This document shows, piece after piece, positions 57,330 to 64,000 of a stretch of DNA of 64,000 bases. The notes below the pieces were generated by a model that worked only from the letters and a program-made list of their open reading frames with translations, was not told where the DNA came from and made no database searches. The number at the start of each line of letters is the position of its first letter. The first letter of the stretch is position 1. The DNA comes from Qipengyuania pacifica. Lineage in GTDB: Bacteria > Pseudomonadota > Alphaproteobacteria > Sphingomonadales > Sphingomonadaceae. The stretch is taken from NCBI RefSeq assembly GCF_019857205.1, contig NZ_JAHWXO010000005.1, positions 124,001 through 188,000 on the forward strand, read 5' to 3'. The translations under genes and the position numbers were made by a program.

Positions 57330-58715
57330 ATGGCGTTAGACATTCTGATCGTCGATGACGAACGCGACATCCGCGAACTGGTCGCGGGGGTCCTGAGTGA
57401 TGAGGGCTACGAGTGCCGCACCGCGGCCGATAGCACATCCGCTCTCGAAGCGGTCGACACGAAACGACCCAGCCTGGTGCTGCTGGACGTATGGCTACAC
57501 GGTAGCCAGATGGATGGGCTCGAGGTTCTCGATGCCATCAAGGTGCGTGAACCCGATTTGCCCGTCATCATTTTCTCCGGTCACGGCAATATCGATACGG
57601 CCGTCAGTGCCGTCAGTCGCGGCGCCGTCGACTTCATTGAGAAGCCATTCGAAGCGGAACGTCTGCTTTACCTGGTAGAGCGAGCAACGGAGACGGAAAG
57701 GCTTCGCCGCGAGAATACGCGGTTGCGCGAGAACGAGTCGCAGATCGACGAGTTCACCGGCAATTCGGCAGTCATAAATGCTGTGCGGGCCACGCTGAAG
57801 CGCGTCGCAAGCACTGGCAGTCGTGTTCTGGTGACCGGACCCGCAGGGGCCGGCAAAGAAGTGGCTGCGCGTCTGCTCCACAGCTGGAGCCCGCGGGCGG
57901 ACAAGGCCTTCGTCATCGTCAATTCCGCGCGCATCACCCCCGAACGGTTTGAAGAGGAACTGTTCGGGGAAGAGGCAGATGGCAAGCTGGTGCGCCCAGG
58001 CCTGTTGGAGACTGCCGACGGAGGCACGCTCTATCTGGATGAAGTCGCGGACATGCCGCTTTCCACACAGGCGCGCATTCTACGTGTTCTGACAGAACAG
58101 AGTTTCGTGCGGGTCGGGGGGACTCGACAAATCGGTGTAGACGTCCGCGTCGTCTCTTCGACGTCGCGCGACCTCGCAAACGAAATGGAAGAAAAGCGGT
58201 TTCGCGAAGACCTCTTCTATCGTTTGAACGTGGTGCCGGTGGAAGTCCCATCCCTGGCCGAGCGCCGGGACGACATCCCGTCGTTGGCCGACGGGTTTTT
58301 CGCGCGTTACGCAACCGAACAGGGATTGCGCCCACCGACAATCAGCGAAGAAGCCATGGCGGCTCTGCAAGCATACGACTGGCCGGGCAATGTGCGCCAA
58401 TTACGCAATGTCGTTGAGCGGACAATCATCCTGACACCGCGAGAAAACCTGGAGCAGATCGAGGTAGATATGCTTCCGGAAGAAGTACTCGGCGGAAAAA
58501 TTGGCGCTAACGGCGGTGTCGGAGCGATGATGGGCGCCCCGTTACGCGAGGCGCGCGAGAACTTCGAGAGAGAATATCTCACCGTCCAGATTCGCAGATT
58601 TTCAGGCAATATCTCTAAGACGGCGACTTTTATCGGGATGGAGCGATCGGCTCTGCACCGGAAACTGAAGCTGCTGGGTATGGTCGAACGCAAGGGATCC
58701 GATCGTAAGAGTTGA
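57330..58715 (+). CDS. ntrX: NtrX response regulator lacking the GAFTGA sigma-54 loop
   Basis: A 461-residue regulator: receiver with D53 (L-L-D-V-W), AAA+ domain with Walker A G-P-A-G-A-G-K-E (170-177) and Walker B L-Y-L-D-E-V, and Fis-type HTH (N-I-S-K-T-A-T-F-I-G-M-E-R-S-A-L-H-R-K-L). Between E-L-F-G-E-E and L-L-E-T-A-D the sequence is A-D-G-K-L-V-R-P-G, so the G-A-F-T-G-A loop that contacts sigma-54 is deleted. It may thus act at sigma-70-type promoters. NtrC, next door, keeps the loop. Confidence 0.94.
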   Translation: MALDILIVDDERDIRELVAGVLSDEGYECRTAADSTSALEAVDTKRPSLVLLDVWLHGSQMDGLEVLDAIKVREPDLPVIIFSGHGNIDTAVSAVSRGAVDFIEKPFEAERLLYLVERATETERLRRENTRLRENESQIDEFTGNSAVINAVRATLKRVASTGSRVLVTGPAGAGKEVAARLLHSWSPRADKAFVIVNSARITPERFEEELFGEEADGKLVRPGLLETADGGTLYLDEVADMPLSTQARILRVLTEQSFVRVGGTRQIGVDVRVVSSTSRDLANEMEEKRFREDLFYRLNVVPVEVPSLAERRDDIPSLADGFFARYATEQGLRPPTISEEAMAALQAYDWPGNVRQLRNVVERTIILTPRENLEQIEVDMLPEEVLGGKIGANGGVGAMMGAPLREARENFEREYLTVQIRRFSGNISKTATFIGMERSALHRKLKLLGMVERKGSDRKS

Positions 58716-58881
58716 ACAGGATCGCAAAGTTGCGCGATTTTATTCGAAACTAGGATTGCGTTGCGTTGTTATGAGTATTCAACCACATTAGGTTTGTTCG
58801 CGAAGAACTTGCGGACACCCCGGGCGTGGTGGGCGCCCAGATTGCGGTTCTAAGACGGGCCGCCAAAAAACGGGAAAGAAT
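58716..58881. promoter_or_regulatory. Region between ntrX and hfq
   Basis: 166 nt. A weak stem ATCGC/GCGAT followed by TTTTATT (58721-58744) could end ntrX transcripts. A GGGCG/CGCCC hairpin lies at about 58818-58834. The gap probably contains the hfq promoter; no confident -35/-10 pair was assigned. Confidence 0.35.
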
Positions 58882-59421
58882 ATGTCCGGCGAACGAACAC
58901 TCTCTGCGCGGCCACGACCCAAGCCGCCTCAGCCCGAACAGCGGGCGCGTCCGCAAAACCTGCAGGACGCCTTTTTGAACCTCCTGCGAAAGAACAAGTC
59001 GCCTGTGACCATGTTTCTGGTCAAGGGAGTCAAGCTTCAGGGCATCGTCACGTGGTTCGATAACTTCTCCATCCTGCTTCGTCGGGATGGGCAGTCGCAA
59101 CTGGTCTACAAGCATGCGATCAGCACGATCATGCCAGCACAGCCGGTTGATACGGAACAGTTCGGCAGCCAGAGTTCGGGCGCCAAGCAGCGTCTGCTTC
59201 AGGATGTTTTCCTTAGCCGTGTCAGCCAGGCCGAAGCGCAGGTAACGATGTTCCTGGTCAATGGCGTGATGCTGCAAGGCAGGATTGCCGCCTACGATCT
59301 GTTCTGCATGCTGTTAGAACGCGACGGGTATGTTCAACTCGCGTATAAGCATGCCGTTTCGACGATCCAGCCGGCTACGGCGGTCGATCTGACGGAAGAA
59401 TGGGAAGAGGACGACTCCTGA
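58882..59421 (+). CDS. hfq: Tandem (double) Hfq RNA chaperone
   Basis: A 179-residue protein with two Sm-fold Hfq domains. Domain 1 (about residues 26-85): L-Q-D-A-F-L-N, R-K-N-K rim segment, [15 protein letters not shown] (Y76-K77-H78). Domain 2 (about 104-165): L-Q-D-V-F-L, S-Q-A-E-A-Q where the basic rim should be, V-N-G-V-M-L-Q-G, and Y-K-H-A-V-S-T (Y155-K156-H157). Both have the Sm2 Y-K-H, but only domain 1 keeps the basic rim. The C-terminus is acidic (T-E-E-W-E-E-D-D-S). An Hfq hexamer would need three copies. The tail overlaps hflX by 22 nt if the upstream hflX start is used. Confidence 0.95.
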   Translation: MSGERTLSARPRPKPPQPEQRARPQNLQDAFLNLLRKNKSPVTMFLVKGVKLQGIVTWFDNFSILLRRDGQSQLVYKHAISTIMPAQPVDTEQFGSQSSGAKQRLLQDVFLSRVSQAEAQVTMFLVNGVMLQGRIAAYDLFCMLLERDGYVQLAYKHAVSTIQPATAVDLTEEWEEDDS

Positions 59422-60734
59422 GTTTCGACGATGATCTGATGGGAGAGGTATCCCGCGGGGCGCGGGCACTCGTGGTGTGCCCGGACATCCGTGGGATGGC
59501 CTACGATCTGGATGCCCAATCCCGGTTAGCCGAGGCTGAAGGCCTTGCGCTTGCCATCGGTATTACGATCGCGGAAAGCTTCGTGCTGCCTGTAAGGGAG
59601 GTGCGACCCAATCTGTTGTTCGGGGCCGGGCAGGTCGACAACATCGCCATTGCTTGCGAACAGAACGAAGCCGAACTGGTGGTGGTTGACGGGGCGCTAA
59701 CCCCGATCCAGCAACGTAATCTCGAAGACAAGCTTTCCCGCAAGGTCATCGATCGAACCGGACTGATCCTCGAGATATTCGGGGAGCGTGCTGCGACCGC
59801 CGAAGGGCGCTTGCAGGTAGAGCTGGCGCATCTGGACTATCAGCAGAGCCGGCTCGTACGTAGCTGGACTCACCTCGAACGCCAGCGCGGTGGCTTCGGT
59901 TTTCTCGGCGGTCCGGGCGAGACGCAGATCGAAGCCGACCGCCGAATGATCCGCCAGCGTATGGGCCGCTTGCGCAAGGAACTCGAGCAGGTTCGCAAGA
60001 CCCGCGGCTTGCATCGCGAAAGGCGCGAACGGGCTCCTTGGCCAGTGGTCGCCCTTGTCGGATACACAAACGCCGGCAAATCGACGCTCTTCAATTACCT
60101 CACCGGCGCCACAGTCATGGCGGAAGATCTGCTGTTCGCGACACTCGATCCGACAATGCGGGCAATAGCCTTGCCGGGCGTCGAAAAGGCGATCCTGTCG
60201 GATACAGTGGGCTTCATATCCGATCTTCCGACACAGTTGGTCGCCGCTTTCCGCGCTACGCTGGAGGAAGTGACGTCGGCCGACGTCATCTGCCATGTGC
60301 GGGATATTTCGAACCCCTCGACGGCCGCGCAGAAGGCGCAGGTCCTTGATGTATTGCGCGATCTTGGCGTAATCGATGGGGAAGGAGATACGTCGATCCC
60401 GATCCTGGAGGTCTGGAACAAATGGGACTTGCTGAGCGTCGACGACGCGGAAGAAATGGGCGAGCAGGTCGAAGCTGACGACGAGATTGTCGCCATGTCT
60501 GCGTTGACTGGAGACGGTGTCGATACTTTGCTCGATCGTCTCGGAAGCATGTTGACCCGCAACGCTACTCTCCGAAGCTTCGAGGTGCCCGCTAGCGACG
60601 GCCGCCGCATTGCCTGGCTGCATGCGCATGGCGAAGTGCTTGAAGATGTCGAAGCGGAAACCGACGGTTCTAACCGCCTCATCACTGTTCGGCTCAATCC
60701 CAAGGAAATGGGGCAGTACGAGGCGCTGGATTAA
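59400..60734 (+). CDS. hflX: GTPase HflX
   Basis: About 444 residues; ribosome-associated GTPase that splits stalled 70S ribosomes. The HflX N-terminal domain ([11 protein letters not shown]), the linker [19 protein letters not shown], and the G motifs [16 protein letters not shown] and N-K-W-D are present. Start uncertain: ATG 59400 (inside hfq) or ATG 59439. hfq-hflX is a conserved pair. Confidence 0.93.
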   Translation: MGRGRLLSFDDDLMGEVSRGARALVVCPDIRGMAYDLDAQSRLAEAEGLALAIGITIAESFVLPVREVRPNLLFGAGQVDNIAIACEQNEAELVVVDGALTPIQQRNLEDKLSRKVIDRTGLILEIFGERAATAEGRLQVELAHLDYQQSRLVRSWTHLERQRGGFGFLGGPGETQIEADRRMIRQRMGRLRKELEQVRKTRGLHRERRERAPWPVVALVGYTNAGKSTLFNYLTGATVMAEDLLFATLDPTMRAIALPGVEKAILSDTVGFISDLPTQLVAAFRATLEEVTSADVICHVRDISNPSTAAQKAQVLDVLRDLGVIDGEGDTSIPILEVWNKWDLLSVDDAEEMGEQVEADDEIVAMSALTGDGVDTLLDRLGSMLTRNATLRSFEVPASDGRRIAWLHAHGEVLEDVEAETDGSNRLITVRLNPKEMGQYEALD

Positions 60735-61495
60735 CCGATCTGTGCTTTTGCGCGTTGCCAGTAAAGCTCCTGCGTATCGAGATCGAGTTGGGCGAAATCT
60801 TTGCCGTCGCCTCGAGCCAGTTCTTCCATCTTCTTGAAGCGACGTTCGAACTTGCCATTCGATGCTCGGAGAGCCTGTTCTGGATCGACCCCGTATCGCC
60901 GCACGATGTTGACCGCTACGAACAGCACGTCGCCAGCTTCCATGAGCCTGTCCCGTTCGGTTTCGCCATGCGCCAGTTCGCCCAGTTCTTCATGAAGTTT
61001 CTGGATCGGACCCTCGATATCGGGCCATTCGAACCCGACACGCGCCGCCCGCTTCTGAAGCTTGTCCGAGCGGAGTAGTGCGGGCAGGGCGAGCGCCACG
61101 CCGTCCATCGCGCTGGTCGACCCGGCAGCAGCGCGTTCCGCCGCTTTGATCTCTTCCCAGCGGCTGTCTTCCATGATCCCGCCTTCGTTGCCAAAGATGT
61201 GGGGATGACGTGCCTCCATCTTGTCGGAGATGTCACGCGCGACGTCTTCATAAGAAAAGTCGCCTGATTCCTCGGCCATTCGCGCGTGGAAGACGACTTG
61301 AAACAGCAGATCGCCAAGTTCGCCGCGCAGCTCGTCCATGTCGGCCCGTTCGATGGCGTCGGCGACCTCGTAAGCCTCTTCGATGGTATAGGGCGCTATC
61401 GTCGAGAAGGTCTGCGCTCTATCCCACTCACAGCCGGCCTTCGGGTCGCGCAGTCGCGCCATGATCCTCAATAGTCGGTCGGTCTGATGGGACAT
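60731..61495 (-). CDS. mazG: Nucleoside triphosphate pyrophosphohydrolase MazG
   Basis: A 254-residue protein with two MazG domains; the first carries the E-x-x-E...E-x-x-D metal sites (I-E-E-A-Y-E-V-A-D-A-I, E-L-G-D-L-L-F-Q-V). It removes non-canonical NTPs. The ATG at 61495 is preferred (M-S-H-Q-T-D-R-L-L-R-I-M); a TTG at 61507 is possible. Its stop overlaps the hflX stop region by 4 nt (60731-60734). Confidence 0.93.
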   Translation of the reverse strand: MSHQTDRLLRIMARLRDPKAGCEWDRAQTFSTIAPYTIEEAYEVADAIERADMDELRGELGDLLFQVVFHARMAEESGDFSYEDVARDISDKMEARHPHIFGNEGGIMEDSRWEEIKAAERAAAGSTSAMDGVALALPALLRSDKLQKRAARVGFEWPDIEGPIQKLHEELGELAHGETERDRLMEAGDVLFVAVNIVRRYGVDPEQALRASNGKFERRFKKMEELARGDGKDFAQLDLDTQELYWQRAKAQIG

Positions 61496-61554
61496 TGGCC
61501 AATCCAAAGGCTAGGGTTTTGGGCTGATCGATCCTGCGGACCGGACCGGCGGAT

Positions 61555-63531
61555 TTACGCGTCGATCATCTCGCGATCGAATTCGCCGGCATTGTTCTGG
61601 ATGAAATTGAACCGGTGTTCTGGGTTGCGCCCCATCAACTGATCGACGAGTTCCTTCACCACTGCACGCTGTTCGAATTCGACGGGCAGGGTAATGCGGA
61701 TCAGGCTGCGGCTTTCAGGGTTCATGGTCGTTTCGCGCAGCTGGGCCGGATTCATCTCGCCTAGACCCTTGAAGCGACCGACTTCGACTTTCTTGCCTTT
61801 GAAAACCGTTTCTTCCAGTTCTTTGCGGTGTGCGTCGTCGCGTGCATACCGGCTCTCCTTACCGGCTGTCAGGCGATAAAGCGGAGGTTGCGCAAGGTAG
61901 AGGTGCCCGTTGCGCACAACATCGGGCATTTCCTGGAAGAAGAACGTCATGAGCAACGTGGCGATGTGTGCGCCGTCGACGTCGGCATCGGTCATGATGA
62001 TGATGCGATCGTACCGTAGTTGTTCGGGATCGCAATCCTTGCGTGTGCCGCACCCCATGGCAAGGGAGAGATCGGCGATTTCGCTGTTTGCACGGATCTT
62101 GTCGGCGGTGGCGGATGCGACGTTCAGAATTTTACCGCGGATCGGAAGGATTGCCTGAGTCTTGCGATTGCGCGCCTGCTTGGCGCTGCCGCCTGCACTG
62201 TCGCCTTCGACGATGAAAAGTTCGGTCTCACCGTCACCTTCGCCAGAACAGTCGGTGAGCTTGCCCGGAAGGCGCAGCTTCTTGGCATTGGTTGCGGTCT
62301 TGCGCTTGATCTCGCGCTCCTGCTTGCGACGCAGGCGCTCGTCCATTCGCTCCATGACTTGCCCGAGCAGGGCTTTGCCCCGATCCATATTGTCGGAGAG
62401 GAAATGGTCGAAATGATCGCGAACGGCGTTTTCCACCAGTCGCGCGGCCTCTGGCGAAGTAAGCCGGTCCTTGGTCTGGCTCTGGAACTGGGGGTCGCGA
62501 ATGAAGACACTGAGCATGACCTCGGCGCCGGTCATTACGTCGTCGGCAGTAAGGTCCTTGGCCTTTTTTGCCCCTGTCAGTTCGCCGAAGCCACGCAAAC
62601 CCTTGGTGAGCGCCGCGCGGAGCCCCTGTTCATGCGTTCCGCCATCGGGGGTGGGCACGGTATTGCAGTACCAGCTTGTCGATCCGTCCGAATAGAGCGG
62701 CCATGCGATGGCCCATTCGACACGGCCAGCCTCGTCGGGGAAATCCTGATTGCCCGCGAAAGGCTGCGTAGTAACGCATTCACGTCCGCCGAGCTGTTCG
62801 GCAAGATGATCGGCCAGACCGCCGGGAAACTTGAACACGGCTTCTGCCGGCACGTCTTCGCTGGCCAGACTTTCGGCGCATTTCCAGCGGATTTCGACGC
62901 CTGCAAAGAGATAGGCCTTTGAACGGGCGAGCTTGAACAGGCGCTTGGGACTGAACTGGCGGTCGCCGAAGATTTCGATATCGGGGACGAAGCTGACCGT
63001 CGTCCCACGCCGATTGGGGGTGGGGCCGAGTTCTTCCAGCGCGCCCAAGGTCTGTCCCTTGGAGAAGCTCTGCGCGTAAAGCTGCTTGTCACGCGCGACC
63101 TCGACCCGCGTATCGCTGGACAGGGCGTTCACGACCGAAACGCCGACGCCGTGGAGGCCGCCGCTGGTGGCGTAGGCCTTGCCTGAAAATTTGCCACCGG
63201 AGTGCAGCGTGGAGAGGATGACCTCGAGTGTGGATTTGCCCGGGAATTTGGGATGCTCGCGCACCGGCATACCGCGTCCGTTGTCCGACACGGTTACGCG
63301 ATTACCTTCGTCGAGCCGCACCTCGATCCGCGTGGCATGCCCGGCCACTGCCTCGTCCATCGAATTGTCGAGTACTTCGGCGACCAGATGGTGTAGCGCG
63401 CGGTCATCGGTCCCGCCGATATACATGCCGGGTCTGCGGCGAACGGGTTCGAGGCCTTCCAGAACCTCGATCGAGGAAGCGTCGTAATCGCCGCTGGAGG
63501 TGGGCGTGTTTTCGAACAGATCGTCGGACAT
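61555..63531 (-). CDS. parE: DNA topoisomerase IV subunit B
   Basis: A 658-residue GHKL-type ATPase subunit that decatenates chromosomes with ParC. ATP-site E-V-L-D-N-S-M-D-E-A, D-N-G-R-G-M-P and G-G-L-H-G-V-G-V-S-V-V-N-A-L-S; TOPRIM E-G-D-S-A-G-G-S-A-K and D-A-D-V-D-G. Length and the H-P-K-F-P-G-K-S-T-L-E segment fit ParE and not GyrB, which is about 150 residues longer. Confidence 0.94.
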   Translation of the reverse strand: MSDDLFENTPTSSGDYDASSIEVLEGLEPVRRRPGMYIGGTDDRALHHLVAEVLDNSMDEAVAGHATRIEVRLDEGNRVTVSDNGRGMPVREHPKFPGKSTLEVILSTLHSGGKFSGKAYATSGGLHGVGVSVVNALSSDTRVEVARDKQLYAQSFSKGQTLGALEELGPTPNRRGTTVSFVPDIEIFGDRQFSPKRLFKLARSKAYLFAGVEIRWKCAESLASEDVPAEAVFKFPGGLADHLAEQLGGRECVTTQPFAGNQDFPDEAGRVEWAIAWPLYSDGSTSWYCNTVPTPDGGTHEQGLRAALTKGLRGFGELTGAKKAKDLTADDVMTGAEVMLSVFIRDPQFQSQTKDRLTSPEAARLVENAVRDHFDHFLSDNMDRGKALLGQVMERMDERLRRKQEREIKRKTATNAKKLRLPGKLTDCSGEGDGETELFIVEGDSAGGSAKQARNRKTQAILPIRGKILNVASATADKIRANSEIADLSLAMGCGTRKDCDPEQLRYDRIIIMTDADVDGAHIATLLMTFFFQEMPDVVRNGHLYLAQPPLYRLTAGKESRYARDDAHRKELEETVFKGKKVEVGRFKGLGEMNPAQLRETTMNPESRSLIRITLPVEFEQRAVVKELVDQLMGRNPEHRFNFIQNNAGEFDREMIDA

Positions 63532-63595
63532 GGCTGCTGCTATATCGCGCCGATCTGTCCGCCTACAAGCGCCCCGGACAGGTTATCCGCCCTGC

Positions 63596-64000
63596 TTAGA
63601 ACCGGGCAGGCGCGTTATCGACCACGACGACCGAGCCATTGCGTACTTCGCGTACTTCAAAAGCACGTTCGACCATTCCGTTGCGACCGAAGCGGAATGC
63701 GCCATCGAGCCCCAGAAAACCGTCCGACGCGAGCAACTCGTTTTCGGGGAAATCCCGCCCGACGCGCCAGTCGCGCGCAACCCGCAGGGTCAGTAGGACG
63801 GCGTCGTATCCAAGGGTCGCGATGCGATAGGGCTGGCTGCCGAAGCGCGCCTCGTAACTGTCCACAAACCGTTTGTAACGCGTGTCCGATATGGCCGAGA
63901 ACCATGCGCCGCCCAATGCCGAGGCTCGAGTGACCGCGCTTTCTCCGCTCCACAATTCGGTGCCGAGAAGGCGGGTCTTGTCGGAGCCGCCCGAAGGATT
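63596..64000 (-). CDS. Periplasmic-binding-protein-like (penicillin-binding protein activator family), C-terminal part
   Basis: A frame open to the window edge; 134 codons are visible. Segments Y-K-R-F-V-D-S-Y-E-A-R-F-G-S-Q-P, A-T-L-G-Y-D-A-V-L-L-T-L-R-V-A and L-G-L-D-G-A-F-R-F-G-R-N-G match the C-terminal end of LivJ-like type I periplasmic-binding proteins of the kind annotated as penicillin-binding protein activators (LpoA-like). Ligand and role are not determined. Partial at the right edge; the start lies outside. Confidence 0.75.
   Translation of the reverse strand, partial: NPSGGSDKTRLLGTELWSGESAVTRASALGGAWFSAISDTRYKRFVDSYEARFGSQPYRIATLGYDAVLLTLRVARDWRVGRDFPENELLASDGFLGLDGAFRFGRNGMVERAFEVREVRNGSVVVVDNAPARF

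Noticed and set aside
1..64000. CRISPR arrays, insertion sequences, prophage genes
   Set aside because: No regularly spaced repeats, transposase, integrase or structural phage genes were seen in the window.

Overview
The window reads as core chromosome of an alphaproteobacterium of the order Sphingomonadales, most like the Erythrobacter group. Evidence: moderately high G+C; frequent TTG and GTG starts; a LexA box of the alphaproteobacterial GTTC-N7-GTTC type; gene blocks birA-coaX-rnj-DUF1467, ntrBC-ntrYX-hfq-hflX and pdhA-pdhB (E1 beta with an N-terminal lipoyl domain); and a fused ispDF. Nearly the whole window codes for protein. No insertion sequence, prophage, integrase, rRNA operon or CRISPR array was seen. 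Taxonomy is inferred from gene content, not from a search.

Layout. 1-2.9 kb: end of birA, then coaX, the RNase J gene and a small membrane protein. 2.9-9.5 kb: a large membrane-anchored coiled-coil protein that recalls Caulobacter TipN, divergent from three lineage-type genes (membrane protein with a nucleotidyltransferase-like N-terminus, helical protein, histidine-kinase-like protein lacking the phospho-acceptor histidine). 9.5-14.4 kb: gltA and gltX facing away from comEC. 14.4-23.2 kb: a long minus-strand run ppiD-trpE-lipoprotein-prolyl aminopeptidase-trpG-trpD-trpC-lexA. 23.3-26.3 kb: tpiA, secG, pyrG. 26.3-28.9 kb: a possible small transcript, hsp20 with an RpoH-type promoter and a ROSE-like RNA thermometer, glutaredoxin, nitrilase-family protein, DUF1178 protein and tRNA-Arg(CCU). 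29-35.3 kb is the most accessory part: a frameshifted GGDEF-EAL gene, an MFS transporter, an MscS channel and tyrosine-catabolic hpd with a VOC protein. 35.4-41.6 kb: ftsB, pdhA-pdhB, a degenerate squalene/phytoene-synthase-like gene, an EF-hand protein, trmFO and a YhhN protein. 41.8-51.4 kb: gyrA, a periplasmic repeat protein, a NYN-domain protein, carbonic anhydrase, lipA, a COQ10-like protein, a PncC amidase, an exported protein and ispDF. 51.5-61.5 kb: dusB-ntrB-ntrC-ntrY-ntrX-hfq-hflX, with mazG facing it. 61.5-64 kb: parE and the end of a periplasmic-binding-protein-like gene.

How the genes work together. Central carbon metabolism (gltA, pdhAB, tpiA, lipA) is mixed with information processing (gltX, gyrA, parE, trmFO, dusB). 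Two sigma-54-linked two-component systems (NtrBC, NtrYX) lie directly upstream of hfq-hflX. Dense packing is striking: many 1-4 nt overlaps between co-directional genes, and three convergent pairs whose two stop codons share or abut in a CTAG or TGATCA palindrome.

Most worth a second look: a tandem (double) Hfq whose second half has lost the rim basic patch; the kinase-like protein with Pro at the His position; the ROSE-like thermometer; the TipN-like coiled-coil protein; the split GGDEF-EAL gene; and the possible small bicistron between pyrG and hsp20.
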